DNA from: Gracilibacillus alcaliphilus
Lineage (GTDB): Bacteria > Bacillota > Bacilli > Bacillales > Amphibacillaceae
Direction of reading: 5' to 3'
Assembly: GCF_016909015.1 (NCBI RefSeq)
Contig: NZ_JAFBFA010000005.1
Coordinates: 1-64,000 of the forward strand
Length of the DNA stretch: 64,000 nt
Under the pieces are notes generated by a model, which saw only the letters and a program-made list of their open reading frames with translations, made no database searches and had not been told where the DNA came from. How positions within the stretch are numbered: position 1 is the stretch's first letter; the number at the start of each line of letters is the position of its first letter. The position numbers and the translations under genes were made by a program. Of this stretch, positions 51,282-60,867 are shown in pieces.

Positions 51282-52811
51282 CTAATTACGAATCAAGTGA
51301 TCAAATGCACCTAATGAGGCAGTGGCACCAGATCCCATGGAAATAATAATTTGTTTATACGCGCTGTCTGTACAATCTCCTGCTGCAAAGATACCAGGCA
51401 CACTCGTAGCACCGCGCTTATCGACAAGGATTTCACCGAACTTGCTGCGGTCTACTGTACCTTCCAGCCATTCCGTATTTGGTACAAGCCCGATTTGGAT
51501 GAATACACCCGCAAGTTCAACTGTATGCTCTTCTTCTGTTTCACGGTCGACGTAGCGAATACCTTCTACTTTATCAGAACCATAGATTTCGGAAGTACGT
51601 GCATTGGTGATAACTGTTACATTAGGTAAGCTGAATAAGCGTTCTTGTAATACCTTATCTGCTTTGAGCTCTGGCAGGAATTCAAGTACAGTAACATGCT
51701 TGACAATTCCGGCTAAATCAATTGCTGCTTCAATTCCAGAGTTACCACCGCCGACAACTGCCACATCTTTACCTTCAAAGATTGGCCCATCACAGTGTGG
51801 GCAGTATGCTACACCTTTATTTTTGAATTCTGCTTCGCCAGGAACACCGATATTTCTCCAGCGAGCTCCTGTGGAGACGATAACTGTCTTACTTTTTAGA
51901 GTTGCACCATTCTCTAATTCTAGCTCAAAAAGGTCTTTCTTCGCTAATGATTTGGCACGCATTGAGTTCATGATGTCTACATCATAATCACGTACATGCT
52001 CTTCTAAGTTAGCTACTAATTTCGGACCTTCTGTATATTTAGTCGTAATAAAGTTCTCAATACCCATTGTATCTTGCACTTGACCGCCGAAGCGTTCTGC
52101 CACGATACCCGTACGAATCCCTTTACGTGCCGCGTAAATAGCCGCACTTGCACCAGCAGGACCGCCACCGACAACAAGTACATCAAATGCTTCTTTGTCG
52201 TTAAGTTCAGAGATATCAACTGTACTTCCTAATGTCTCTAGGATGCTTTCTAGTGTTTGACGTCCATTGATAAATGATTCGCCATTTAGGAATACAGCTG
52301 GCACTGCCATGACATCTTTGCTCTCTACTTCTTCTTTAAAGGCAGAGCCTTCAACCATCGTGTGAGTGATAGCAGGATTTACCACACTCATCAGATTTAG
52401 TGCCTGGACTACGTCAGGGCAGTTTTGACAAGATAAGCTGACATACGTTTCAAAGTGTAATGGACCTTCTAATTGCTTGATTTGTTCAATAACTTTCTCA
52501 TCTGTCTTTGGCGGACGGCCACTTACTTGCAATAAAGCTAATACAAGGGAAGTGAACTCATGTCCAAGCGGAACACCAGCGAAGACCACACCAGAGTCTT
52601 CGCTGCCTTTTTGATTAATACTAAAGCTAGGTGTTCTAGGAAAATCACCTGGTTCAATGGTGATGCGATCAGACATGCTTGCAATTTCGTTTACTAGCTC
52701 GTCCACTTCTTGGGATACTTTATCAGAACCGATCTGTACTTTAAGTACAAGGTCGTTTTCTAGTAATTTTAAATATTCATTTAGTTGTGATTTAATTTCT
52801 TGCTCAAGCAT
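51282..52811 (-). CDS. ahpF: Alkyl hydroperoxide reductase subunit F
   Basis: A 509-residue flavoprotein disulfide reductase. The N-terminal domain has tandem thioredoxin folds with 'SLSCQNCPDV' as the redox CxxC; the FAD site is 'VVGGGPAGASAAIYAARKG'; the second CxxC is 'AYCPHCDGP'; the NADH site is 'VAVVGGGNSGIEAA'. It passes electrons from NADH to AhpC. It lies 61 bases downstream of ahpC in the same direction. Confidence 0.97.
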   Translation of the reverse strand: MLEQEIKSQLNEYLKLLENDLVLKVQIGSDKVSQEVDELVNEIASMSDRITIEPGDFPRTPSFSINQKGSEDSGVVFAGVPLGHEFTSLVLALLQVSGRPPKTDEKVIEQIKQLEGPLHFETYVSLSCQNCPDVVQALNLMSVVNPAITHTMVEGSAFKEEVESKDVMAVPAVFLNGESFINGRQTLESILETLGSTVDISELNDKEAFDVLVVGGGPAGASAAIYAARKGIRTGIVAERFGGQVQDTMGIENFITTKYTEGPKLVANLEEHVRDYDVDIMNSMRAKSLAKKDLFELELENGATLKSKTVIVSTGARWRNIGVPGEAEFKNKGVAYCPHCDGPIFEGKDVAVVGGGNSGIEAAIDLAGIVKHVTVLEFLPELKADKVLQERLFSLPNVTVITNARTSEIYGSDKVEGIRYVDRETEEEHTVELAGVFIQIGLVPNTEWLEGTVDRSKFGEILVDKRGATSVPGIFAAGDCTDSAYKQIIISMGSGATASLGAFDHLIRN

Positions 52812-52872
52812 TTTGACCCTCTTTTCTTAGTTGGTAGGAAAGTATCTAAGCAGCAGCCTAGCTACGCTTTTC

Positions 52873-53436
52873 TTATATTTTACCTACTAAATCAAGGCTT
52901 GGTCTCAATGTTTCGCCGCCTTCTTGCCATTTTGCAGGGCAAACTTCATCTGGATTGTTACGGACATATTGAGCTGCTTTGATTTTGTTAATTAATGTAC
53001 TAGCATCACGGCCGATACCTTCTGCATTAATTTCAACTGCTTGGATCACACCATCAGGGTCGATGATGAAAGTCCCACGGTCTGCTAGACCAGCTTCTTC
53101 TCTTAATACATCGAAGTTGCGAGAAAGCTGTTGAGATGGGTCGCCGATCATTGTATATTCAATTTTACCGATAGCGTCAGAGCTTTCATGCCAAGCTTTA
53201 TGAGTGAAGTGAGTATCTGTTGATGCAGAATAAACTTCTACTCCAAGTTTTTGTAACTCAGCATATTGGTTTTGTAAATCTTCTAATTCTGTTGGGCAAA
53301 CAAAAGTAAAATCTGCTGGATAGAAGCAAAGGATGCTCCATTTTCCTTTGAAATTTTCCTCTGTTACGTCCACGAATTCTCCTTGACGAAATGCACTTGC
53401 GCTAAATGGTAGTACTTCCTTACCTACTAATGACAT
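52873..53436 (-). CDS. ahpC: Alkyl hydroperoxide reductase C (peroxiredoxin)
   Basis: A 187-residue typical two-cysteine peroxiredoxin. The peroxidatic Cys is in 'FTFVCPTELEDL' and the resolving Cys in 'EVCPAKWQEG'. It reduces organic and hydrogen peroxides with electrons from AhpF. The start follows AAGGAGG. PerR control is usual in this genus group, but I did not find a convincing PerR box. Confidence 0.97.
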   Translation of the reverse strand: MSLVGKEVLPFSASAFRQGEFVDVTEENFKGKWSILCFYPADFTFVCPTELEDLQNQYAELQKLGVEVYSASTDTHFTHKAWHESSDAIGKIEYTMIGDPSQQLSRNFDVLREEAGLADRGTFIIDPDGVIQAVEINAEGIGRDASTLINKIKAAQYVRNNPDEVCPAKWQEGGETLRPSLDLVGKI

Positions 53437-53478
53437 GTAGATTGTCCTCCTTATAGATCTTCTATATTTTAGTATTAT

Positions 53479-53497
53479 TTTACTTACCTTAAGTAAA
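53479..53497. promoter_or_regulatory. Inverted repeat in the ahpC leader
   Basis: TTTACTTA, CCT, TAAGTAAA: eight perfect pairs around three bases, just downstream of the predicted ahpC start point. It does not match the TTATAAT-type PerR box. A repressor site is possible. Confidence 0.4.
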
Positions 53498-53521
53498 TAA
53501 AATAATTATTACTCTAGAGTC

Positions 53522-53550
53522 ATTATTAATAAAAATTAGATATTTGTCAA
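53522..53550 (-). promoter_or_regulatory. Promoter of ahpCF
   Basis: On the minus strand TTGACA (53550-53545), 17-base spacer, AATAAT (53527-53522). Confidence 0.65.
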
Positions 53551-53680
53551 GGAGTATACTAACCATATGGAGAAATCATTCTCAATTGTCAATAAAGTGT
53601 GAACAAACATATCCTTTTACAAGTATATAGAGAACTTTATATACTTGTAACCATTACATAGTTGTTGGGAGTGGCTGTAG

Positions 53681-54271
53681 ATGAACATCGAAGAAGTAAA
53701 ACAAATGGTCAACACAGGGGAAATGTACGATGATGCCCATCCAGATGTCGATCGGCTCAGAAAAGACGCGATTGCTGCGTGTCGTCGTTATAACAAAAAA
53801 GTAAACGATGACAATGAATATGATTACACGATTCTAAAGAAATTATTTGATCATTTGGGAGACAATGTTTTGGTCGAATCCAATTTCCGTTGTGAGTTTG
53901 GCTTTAATATTAGCATTGGCAGTAATGTATACATTAATCACGATATGATCATATTAGACTGTAATCAAGTCTCGATTGGTAATGATGTATATATTGGACC
54001 GCGAGCAGGATTGTATGCGGCTAATCATGCTGAGGATCCAATCGAACGAATAAATGGCGGTGTTTATGCCAAGCCAATTACGATTGGGGATAGAGTATGG
54101 CTTGGGGGCGATGTTCAAGTAACACAAGGGGTGACAATTGGAGATAATTCGATTGTTGGTGCAGGCAGTGTCGTGACAAAAGATATCCCAGCCAATGTAG
54201 TAGCAGCGGGTAATCCTTGCCGGGTTATACGCGAAATTAGAGAATCCGATATGAAATGGACAAAAGATTAA
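53681..54271 (+). CDS. Maltose/sugar O-acetyltransferase
   Basis: A 196-residue enzyme of the maltose acetyltransferase family. N-terminal Mac domain ('MVNTGEMYDDAHPDVDRLR'), then hexapeptide repeats ('ISIGSNVYINHDMIILD', 'VSIGNDVYIGP', 'VTIGDNSIVGAGSVVTKD'). The catalytic His is in 'YAANHAED'. The full-length domain order is closer to Maa than the paralogue at 8379. It inserts in the yerC-pcrB interval. GGGAG precedes the ATG. Confidence 0.9.
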   Translation: MNIEEVKQMVNTGEMYDDAHPDVDRLRKDAIAACRRYNKKVNDDNEYDYTILKKLFDHLGDNVLVESNFRCEFGFNISIGSNVYINHDMIILDCNQVSIGNDVYIGPRAGLYAANHAEDPIERINGGVYAKPITIGDRVWLGGDVQVTQGVTIGDNSIVGAGSVVTKDIPANVVAAGNPCRVIREIRESDMKWTKD

Positions 54272-54285
54272 TAGGAAAATGCGGT

Positions 54286-54317
54286 TTGCAGTAGATGTGC
54301 AGCCGTATTTTTTTCTG
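54286..54317 (+). terminator. Terminator of the acetyltransferase gene
   Basis: TGCGG and TGCA pair with TGCA and CCGTA (imperfect), followed by a run of seven or eight T. Confidence 0.75.
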
Positions 54318-54326
54318 ATAAAGAGA

Positions 54327-54452
54327 GATTGACTTAAAGGAGGCTCTGAGTGACCTGAATATGCTTTCGAGTGACTTAAAAGTAAGGTCAAGTGGCTTAA
54401 TAGCACAACTAAGTGGCTTGAATACAATGCCAAATGGCTTAAATCTATCGCT
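54327..54452 (+). repeat. Six-unit 21-bp tandem repeat before pcrB
   Basis: Units at 54327, 54348, 54369, 54390, 54411 and 54432, exactly 21 bases each, share the core RRNTGRCYTRAA (for example GAGTGACTTAAA, AAGTGGCTTAAT); the rest of each unit varies freely. One plus frame is open throughout in seven-residue steps but lacks a start signal. Confidence 0.8.
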
Positions 54453-54540
54453 AATAGCTAGTTGATTTGGAATATAGAGCCCGAATCAACTGTAACATTC
54501 TCCATCATTTCATATTTCCACAAAATTAACTTAGATATCA

Positions 54541-54570
54541 TTCAAAATTAGCTGTGATTTTTGGTATAAT
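54541..54570 (+). promoter_or_regulatory. Promoter of the pcrB-pcrA-ligA-camS operon
   Basis: Extended -10 TGGTATAAT ending at 54570 with a weak TTCAAA -35 at 54541-54546 (18-base spacer). Confidence 0.65.
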
Positions 54571-54614
54571 GAAATAATGGGTAGAGAAACGCGAATACTG
54601 GAGGATTTTATAAC

Positions 54615-55295
54615 GTGTATAACATGGATAACTGGAAGCATATCTTCAAGCTGGATCCGGCAAAGGACTTGTCTGAGGATATGATTGATAAAATATGTGA
54701 ATCAGGAACAGACGCTATTATGGTGGGCGGGACAGATGATGTCACCTTGGATGGTGTGTTACAGCTGCTCAGCTCGATCCGACGCTATACCGTTCCTGTA
54801 ATATTGGAAATCTCTAATATTGAGTCGGTGACACCAGGATATGACTATTATTTCGTTCCTATGGTGCTGAATAGTCAAGAGAAGCACTGGATGATGGATG
54901 TTCAGCATCAAGCAGTCGTCGAGTATGGTGATATTATAGATTGGAAAGAAATGTTTGCAGAAGGCTATTGTATTATGAATCCTTCGTCCAAAGTTTATCA
55001 GCATGCCGTATGTAATCTGCCGTCAACCGAAGAAGTAATCGGTTATGCAAGAATGGCAGAGCACTTATTTCATCTGCCTTTCTTCTATTTAGAATATAGC
55101 GGCGCATACGGCAACATTCATTTAGTAGAGAAAATCAGTAAGCAGCTGAAGGATACCAAACTGATTTATGGCGGAGGTATTGAGACCAAAGAGCAGGCTC
55201 AAGCGATGAGTCGCTATGCAGATATTATTGTCGTGGGTAATGCTCTTTACGATAATCCGAAAGAAGCCCTGGCGACGGTAAAAGCAATTAAGTAA
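54615..55295 (+). CDS. pcrB: Heptaprenylglyceryl phosphate synthase PcrB
   Basis: A 226-residue TIM-barrel prenyltransferase. Phosphate-binding motifs 'MVGGTDDVT', 'YLEYSGAYGN', 'LIYGGGIETKEQA' and 'IIVVGNALYDN' are intact. It links heptaprenyl diphosphate to glycerol-1-phosphate, giving an archaeal-type ether lipid in Gram-positives. GTG 54615 with TGGAGG is preferred to the ATG at 54624. First gene of the pcrB operon. Confidence 0.95.
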   Translation: MYNMDNWKHIFKLDPAKDLSEDMIDKICESGTDAIMVGGTDDVTLDGVLQLLSSIRRYTVPVILEISNIESVTPGYDYYFVPMVLNSQEKHWMMDVQHQAVVEYGDIIDWKEMFAEGYCIMNPSSKVYQHAVCNLPSTEEVIGYARMAEHLFHLPFFYLEYSGAYGNIHLVEKISKQLKDTKLIYGGGIETKEQAQAMSRYADIIVVGNALYDNPKEALATVKAIK

Positions 55296-55315
55296 AAATG
55301 AAGGACGGTGTTAGA

Positions 55316-57553
55316 ATGAGTCGGACAATGCGCGACTTGTTAAAGGGACTGAATGATAAACAACAAGAGGCTGTCAAGCATACAGAAGGTCCGCTCTTAA
55401 TTATGGCGGGGGCAGGCAGTGGAAAGACACGAGTGCTTACCCATCGAATTGCCTACCTGCTAGATGAGAAAGAAGTATCGCCAAGAACAGTACTAGCGAT
55501 TACTTTTACGAACAAAGCAGCACGTGAAATGAAGGAACGGGTCATTGATTTAGTTGGTCCTGAAGCGGATTATATGTGGATATCAACTTTCCATTCGATG
55601 TGTGTCCGTATCTTGCGCAGGGATATTGATCGTATCGGTTACAGCAGCAACTTTACAATCTTAGACAGTGCTGATCAACTGACAGTTATAAAAAATATAT
55701 TAAAAGATAAAAATATAGATGCGAAGAAATTTGATCCTCGAGCGATGTTAGGATCCATTTCCAGTGCAAAGAATGAATTGGTTACACCGGAGAAATTCGC
55801 AGAATCAGTGGATGATTTCTATAAGAGACAAGTATCTGAGGTATATACCGAATATCAGAAGCGACTTCGCAAAAATCAATCACTCGATTTTGATGATTTA
55901 ATTATGCAGACGATACATCTTTTCCAGCGTGTACCGGAAGTATTGGAATATTATCAGCGCCGTTTCCAATATATTCATGTGGATGAATATCAAGATACCA
56001 ACCATGCTCAATATTTTTTGGTTAAACAATTGGCCAGCCGGTTTCAGAATTTATGTGTGGTTGGGGATTCCGATCAATCGATTTATGCTTGGCGCGGTGC
56101 TGATATTAGTAATATTCTCTCCTTTGAGAAAGATTATCCAAGTGCATATGTCGTCTTGTTAGAGCAAAATTATCGTTCCACCAAGTCGATTTTGCAAGCA
56201 GCTAATGAGGTAATCAAGCATAATTCCGAACGCAAGCCAAAAAAGCTTTGGACAGATAATGATGAAGGAAGCAAAATTCAATACTTTCGAGCTTCTAACG
56301 AGCAAGAAGAAGGTTTGTTTGTCGCGGAACGGATTGAAAACCTAATAAAGGATAAATATAAGTACCAAGATGTTGCGGTGCTGTACCGCACTAATGCTCA
56401 ATCGCGTGCGATTGAAGAGACTTTTATGAAGGCTGCCATCCCTTATCAAATGGTAGGTGGTACAAAATTCTACGACCGCAGGGAAATTAAGGATTTGTTA
56501 GCCTATTTACGTTTGATTGTGAACCCTGATGATGATATCAGTTTTGCTCGTGTGGTCAATGTACCGAAACGAGGAATTGGAAAGACCACCATGGATAAAT
56601 TAATCGCTTATGCACAACTAAATGATATTTCCCTTTATACGGCTGTACAGGAAGTCGATTTTGTCGGGCTAAGCGCCAAGGCAGCTAAGGGCTTGATGGA
56701 ATTTGGCCAGATGATTAAGAATTGGGAACAGCAGCAAGAGTTCTTGACTGCAACCGATATGGTGGAGGAAGTTATTGGCAGTACAGGTTATGAAGAAATG
56801 TTACTTAATGAGCGAAGCATTGAGGCACAAACTCGTTTAGAGAATATTGAAGAGTTCAAGACAGTTACGAAGCATTTTGAAGAAACGGCAGAAGAAAAAA
56901 CATTGGTTAATTTCTTAACCGATTTAGCGTTAGTTTCCGATATTGACCAAATGAATGACGATCCAACCGCAGAAGATAGTGTAACAATGATGACCTTGCA
57001 TGCTGCCAAAGGACTGGAGTTCCCTGTGGTATTCTTAATTGGAATGGAAGAAAGTATCTTTCCGCACAGTCGTTCTTTGATGGATGAGGTGCAAATGCAG
57101 GAAGAGCGTCGTCTGGCTTATGTAGGTATTACGCGTGCAGAGGAGATTCTCCATGTTTCTAATGCCTTTATGCGTACTTTGTATGGACGCACCAATATGA
57201 ACCCAATTAGCCGTTTTATTGACGAGATACCAGATGAATTGATAGAAGGCAAAGAACAAGTGGTGAGAGAATCATTTGCGCCAAAGCAGAGTCGTATCCA
57301 GCTCCAGGATCAAGACTTACCATTTGAACAGCCAAGGCCAAAACGTCAAGCAATCCGCAATGTGAATCAAACAACAGGCGGGGATCAACAGGGCTGGCAA
57401 GTTGGCGATAAGGCAAATCACAAAAAATGGGGACAAGGTACGATCGTAAGAGTGGGTGGAACAGACGATGCCATGGAATTAGATATCGCTTTTCCAGCAC
57501 CAATAGGAATAAAGCGACTCTTGGCCAAGTTTGCCCCGATTACGAAAGTGTAA
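55316..57553 (+). CDS. pcrA: ATP-dependent DNA helicase PcrA
   Basis: A 745-residue superfamily 1A 3'-5' helicase. Walker A is 'IMAGAGSGKT', motif II 'DEYQDTN', motif III 'GDSDQSIYAWRGAD', motif VI 'YVGITRAEE'. The C-terminal tail ends with the RNA-polymerase-binding Tudor-like segment ('VGDKANHKKWGQGTIVRVG'). It works in repair, recombination and rolling-circle replication. ATG 55316 (AAGGACGGTG site) fits the B. subtilis N-terminus better than 55298. Confidence 0.97.
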   Translation: MSRTMRDLLKGLNDKQQEAVKHTEGPLLIMAGAGSGKTRVLTHRIAYLLDEKEVSPRTVLAITFTNKAAREMKERVIDLVGPEADYMWISTFHSMCVRILRRDIDRIGYSSNFTILDSADQLTVIKNILKDKNIDAKKFDPRAMLGSISSAKNELVTPEKFAESVDDFYKRQVSEVYTEYQKRLRKNQSLDFDDLIMQTIHLFQRVPEVLEYYQRRFQYIHVDEYQDTNHAQYFLVKQLASRFQNLCVVGDSDQSIYAWRGADISNILSFEKDYPSAYVVLLEQNYRSTKSILQAANEVIKHNSERKPKKLWTDNDEGSKIQYFRASNEQEEGLFVAERIENLIKDKYKYQDVAVLYRTNAQSRAIEETFMKAAIPYQMVGGTKFYDRREIKDLLAYLRLIVNPDDDISFARVVNVPKRGIGKTTMDKLIAYAQLNDISLYTAVQEVDFVGLSAKAAKGLMEFGQMIKNWEQQQEFLTATDMVEEVIGSTGYEEMLLNERSIEAQTRLENIEEFKTVTKHFEETAEEKTLVNFLTDLALVSDIDQMNDDPTAEDSVTMMTLHAAKGLEFPVVFLIGMEESIFPHSRSLMDEVQMQEERRLAYVGITRAEEILHVSNAFMRTLYGRTNMNPISRFIDEIPDELIEGKEQVVRESFAPKQSRIQLQDQDLPFEQPRPKRQAIRNVNQTTGGDQQGWQVGDKANHKKWGQGTIVRVGGTDDAMELDIAFPAPIGIKRLLAKFAPITKV

Positions 57554-57575
57554 AAAAAGGAGGTGCTTTTTCTCA

Positions 57576-59594
57576 ATGAATGAACAAGAGGCACGTGAAC
57601 AGCTGCAAGTATTGCGAGAACAATTAAACACATATAATTATCAATATCATGTGTTAGATAATCCAACCGTATCTGACACAGAATATGATCAAAAAATGAA
57701 ACAATTAAAGGAGCTGGAAACAGCATTTCCTGAACTGATTACGCCTGATTCTCCATCCCAGCGAGTCGGCGGACCGCCATTAGAGGCGTTTGAGAAAGTC
57801 ACTCACCGAGTACCGATGTTGAGTTTATCCAACGCCTTTAATGAGGGGGATGTAAAGGATTTTGACCGCCGTGTTCGGGAAGGATTAGGCGAAGAAACCG
57901 TTACTTATGTTTGTGAATTAAAAATAGATGGACTAGCCATTTCTCTGCGCTACCAAGATGGACTCTTTGTCCAAGGCGCTACCCGAGGAGATGGGGAAAC
58001 AGGAGAAGATATCACCAGTAACTTAAAGACGATTAAGAGTATCCCATTGCGGATTAAGGATCATTCGGCGATGGAAGTGCGTGGAGAGGCCTATATGCCG
58101 CAGCAGGCCTTTGCCCGCCTGAATGAGGCGCGTGAGCAGAACGGGGAGGCACTGTTTGCTAATCCGCGTAATGCGGCGGCAGGCTCTTTGCGCCAACTCA
58201 ATCCACAAATCGCAGCCCAGCGGCAATTAGATATTTTCTTATATGCTGTTGGAGAATGGGAATCTGGTACATTAGAAAGTCATAGTGAACGACTAACTTA
58301 TTTACAAGAACTTGGTTTTAAAACCAACCCGGAATGGCGTAAATGCCAAGGTATCGATGAGGTGCTTGATTTTGTGCATGAATGGGTGGAGAAACGGGCA
58401 GCATTATCCTATGATATCGATGGGATTGTAATCAAAGTAGATAACCTAGAGGCGCAGGAACAACTCGGTTTTACGGCGAAGAGTCCGCGGTGGGCAACTG
58501 CCTATAAATTTCCTGCGGAAGAGGCTGTTACCAAGTTAATTGATGTGGAACTTAGTGTGGGACGTACTGGTGTGGTTACCCCAACGGCGATCCTTGAACC
58601 AGTAAAGGTAGCCGGAACAATAGTACAGCGCGCGTCTCTTCACAATGAGGACCTGATTAAAGAAAAGGATATCCGCATTGGTGATACCGTCACAATTAAA
58701 AAAGCGGGCGATATTATTCCAGAGGTTATACAAGTGGTGATTGACCAGCGTCCAGAAGGACTTGAAGCCTTTTCGATGCCCAAAGAATGTCCTTCTTGTC
58801 AGGATGAACTTGTTCGCATAGAAGGAGAAGTAGCGTTACGTTGTATCAATCCTAATTGCCCGGCTCAATTACAAGAAGGGCTTATCCATTTCGTTTCCAG
58901 GCTGGCGATGAATATTGATGGGTTAGGAGAAAAGGTTATTGAACAGCTTTACCGTGAATCATATGTCCATACCATTGCTGATTTATACCGGTTAGAACGT
59001 GAGAAACTGTTACAATTAGAAAGAATGGGTGAAAAATCAGTCGATAATTTACTGGCAGCAATTGAGAAATCGAAAGAGAATTCTTTGGAAAGACTGTTGT
59101 TTGGGCTGGGTATACGCTATGTGGGTTCCAAGGCAGCCAAGACCCTAGCGGCCCATTTCAGGACCATGGAGAAGCTTCAGGCGGCCAGTTTGGAGGACTT
59201 GATAGCTGTTGATGAGATCGGTGATAAAATGGCTGATTCGATTGTGCAATATTTTGAAGACGAAAAGGTGCAAAAGCTGCTCGCCGAATTAAAAGAGCTA
59301 GGCTTAAATATGGAATATAATGGCCCAAACTTAGCGGACATCTCCTCAGATAGTATCTTTGCGGATAAAACGGTTGTATTAACTGGCAAATTAACCATAT
59401 ATACACGGCAAGAAGCCAAACAGCAGATTGAGGCTTTAGGCGGCAAGGTAACCGGCAGTGTCAGTAAGAAGACCGATTTAGTCATTGCTGGGGAAGAAGC
59501 TGGTTCCAAATTAACCAAAGCCAGAGAACTGGAGATAGAAGTATGGGAGGAAGAACAGCTTCAGACTGCTTTAGAGGGGGATACAACATCATGA
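57576..59594 (+). CDS. ligA: NAD-dependent DNA ligase LigA
   Basis: A 672-residue ligase. Adenylation Lys lies in 'CELKIDGLAIS'; NAD motif 'ATRGDGETGEDI'; zinc cysteines in 'CPSCQDELVR' and 'LRCINPNCPAQ'; helix-hairpin-helix region around 500-590; BRCT domain at the end ('KTVVLTGKLTIYTRQEAKQQ'). Seals nicks in replication and repair. AAAGGAGG precedes ATG 57576. Its TGA overlaps the camS ATG. Confidence 0.97.
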   Translation: MNEQEAREQLQVLREQLNTYNYQYHVLDNPTVSDTEYDQKMKQLKELETAFPELITPDSPSQRVGGPPLEAFEKVTHRVPMLSLSNAFNEGDVKDFDRRVREGLGEETVTYVCELKIDGLAISLRYQDGLFVQGATRGDGETGEDITSNLKTIKSIPLRIKDHSAMEVRGEAYMPQQAFARLNEAREQNGEALFANPRNAAAGSLRQLNPQIAAQRQLDIFLYAVGEWESGTLESHSERLTYLQELGFKTNPEWRKCQGIDEVLDFVHEWVEKRAALSYDIDGIVIKVDNLEAQEQLGFTAKSPRWATAYKFPAEEAVTKLIDVELSVGRTGVVTPTAILEPVKVAGTIVQRASLHNEDLIKEKDIRIGDTVTIKKAGDIIPEVIQVVIDQRPEGLEAFSMPKECPSCQDELVRIEGEVALRCINPNCPAQLQEGLIHFVSRLAMNIDGLGEKVIEQLYRESYVHTIADLYRLEREKLLQLERMGEKSVDNLLAAIEKSKENSLERLLFGLGIRYVGSKAAKTLAAHFRTMEKLQAASLEDLIAVDEIGDKMADSIVQYFEDEKVQKLLAELKELGLNMEYNGPNLADISSDSIFADKTVVLTGKLTIYTRQEAKQQIEALGGKVTGSVSKKTDLVIAGEEAGSKLTKARELEIEVWEEEQLQTALEGDTTS

Positions 59595-60742
59595 AAAAAC
59601 GTATAGCAATTCTGATGGCATTTGTACTTCTAGCAGCTGGCTGTTCGCCGGATTTTGGTGAACAGCCAGAAGAGGCGATAATTGACGAGAATATCGATGA
59701 GTCCTTAGAGGATGCGGCGATCATTCCGAGGTATAATGTTTCTGATGAGAACTATCGTGTGCTAATTGATTCTAATTTAAGTCAAGCACGGGGCGTGATC
59801 ACAAATCAAATTGCAAATCGTGTCGATATTGACGAATTAGAAGAAGGACTGCGCCGGCATTCGATGGAAGTCTTTGAACCAAGCGATTATTTTTTTCAAG
59901 AAGGGCAATATCTAACGGATGATATCCTCTACAGCTGGCTCGGCCGATATGATCCAGACGAAAGCCCGGAAGGCCTAAATCCGGAAATAGATGAAAACAT
60001 GTCAGCACAAAAAGCAGAAGAGGAGAACCCAAGGTATCTCTCCCATATCCTAGAACAAAATTATTTACGAAAGTCAGACGATGACTCCGTGGAGCTGGCC
60101 GGTATCTCGATTGCAATTGCGATGAAATCTGTCTATCGCTTTCAGACCGAAATTGGCGGACCGTATTATTATGAAGATATTCCAGAATCAAAGATGAGGC
60201 AAGAGGCGAACCAAATTGCCAATGAAATTGTGCAGCGGCTGCGTGAGATGGAAGATGTCCCTAATGTTCCGGTTCGACTGGCATTGTATCGAGAGGCTGC
60301 TCATAGTTCATTAGTTCCAGGGCATTTTGTATCTGTGGCCAATGTACCTGCGGATAGCGCATCGGTTGATAATTGGGAAGATGTGAATGAAGAGAATGTA
60401 TTATTCCCTTCTGAATATGGACAACAAACCTATCCTGATGTATGGGCTACATTAGTGGATTTTGAATCAGACATCGCTTCTTATTTTCCGAATTATGTCA
60501 GTGTGATAGGCAAGGGCTTTTTCCAAGATGGAGAATTACGTCGATTAACGGTAGAAATTCCCGTCTCGTTTTATGGCAAAGCGGAACTGATAGGTTTCAC
60601 ACAATATGTATATGGCCTAGTGCTATCCGGCTTTCCAAATGATTACCCGTTAGAAATTAATATTAAGTCGGGCGAGCGGCAAGAAGCCTTAATTGTCAGA
60701 GAGGCTGGTCAAGAAGAAGGCTTTGTGCATATCTACCGCTAA
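59591..60742 (+). CDS. camS: CamS-family sex pheromone lipoprotein (YerH)
   Basis: A 383-residue lipoprotein: signal peptide with lipobox 'LLAAGCSPD', acidic linker, then the CamS domain ('DENYRVLIDSNLSQARGVI', 'EYGQQTYPDVWATLVDFES'). In enterococci the signal peptide of CamS gives a plasmid pheromone; the mature domain's role is unclear. ATG 59591 overlaps the ligA stop (ATGA), with AGAGGGGG upstream. Confidence 0.92.
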   Translation: MKKRIAILMAFVLLAAGCSPDFGEQPEEAIIDENIDESLEDAAIIPRYNVSDENYRVLIDSNLSQARGVITNQIANRVDIDELEEGLRRHSMEVFEPSDYFFQEGQYLTDDILYSWLGRYDPDESPEGLNPEIDENMSAQKAEEENPRYLSHILEQNYLRKSDDDSVELAGISIAIAMKSVYRFQTEIGGPYYYEDIPESKMRQEANQIANEIVQRLREMEDVPNVPVRLALYREAAHSSLVPGHFVSVANVPADSASVDNWEDVNEENVLFPSEYGQQTYPDVWATLVDFESDIASYFPNYVSVIGKGFFQDGELRRLTVEIPVSFYGKAELIGFTQYVYGLVLSGFPNDYPLEINIKSGERQEALIVREAGQEEGFVHIYR

Positions 60743-60801
60743 TTAATCTGACAAAAATGTTTTAGTATCACAAGTTTAATGGTAAAATAGACGTTACGTA
60801 T

Positions 60802-60867
60802 TTATCATGGGCGTTCACTCCCTGATAAGTTTCGCTACCATCAGCAGGGAGAAAAGCCCTGCTGATG
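60802..60867 (+). ncRNA. Two strong tandem hairpins in the gatCAB leader
   Basis: Hairpin 1: TTATCA and GGG pair with CCC and TGATAA (60802-60828, one bulge). Hairpin 2: CATCAGCAGGG pairs perfectly with CCCTGCTGATG (60839-60867). No U-run follows either, and no T-box sequence is seen. A weak promoter (TTTAGT, 16 bases, TAAAAT) ends at 60788. GATGTTCAAAAAGT at 61000 resembles the end of the repeat element. Confidence 0.45.

Noticed and set aside
53495..53520. AATAATTATT near the ahpC start point as a PerR box
   Set aside because: It lacks the 7-1-7 TTATAATNATTATAA symmetry and is explained by general AT-richness.
53954..54433. A 159-codon minus-strand frame opposite the acetyltransferase
   Set aside because: It is antisense to a clear hexapeptide-repeat enzyme and to the 21-bp repeat; no ribosome-binding site.
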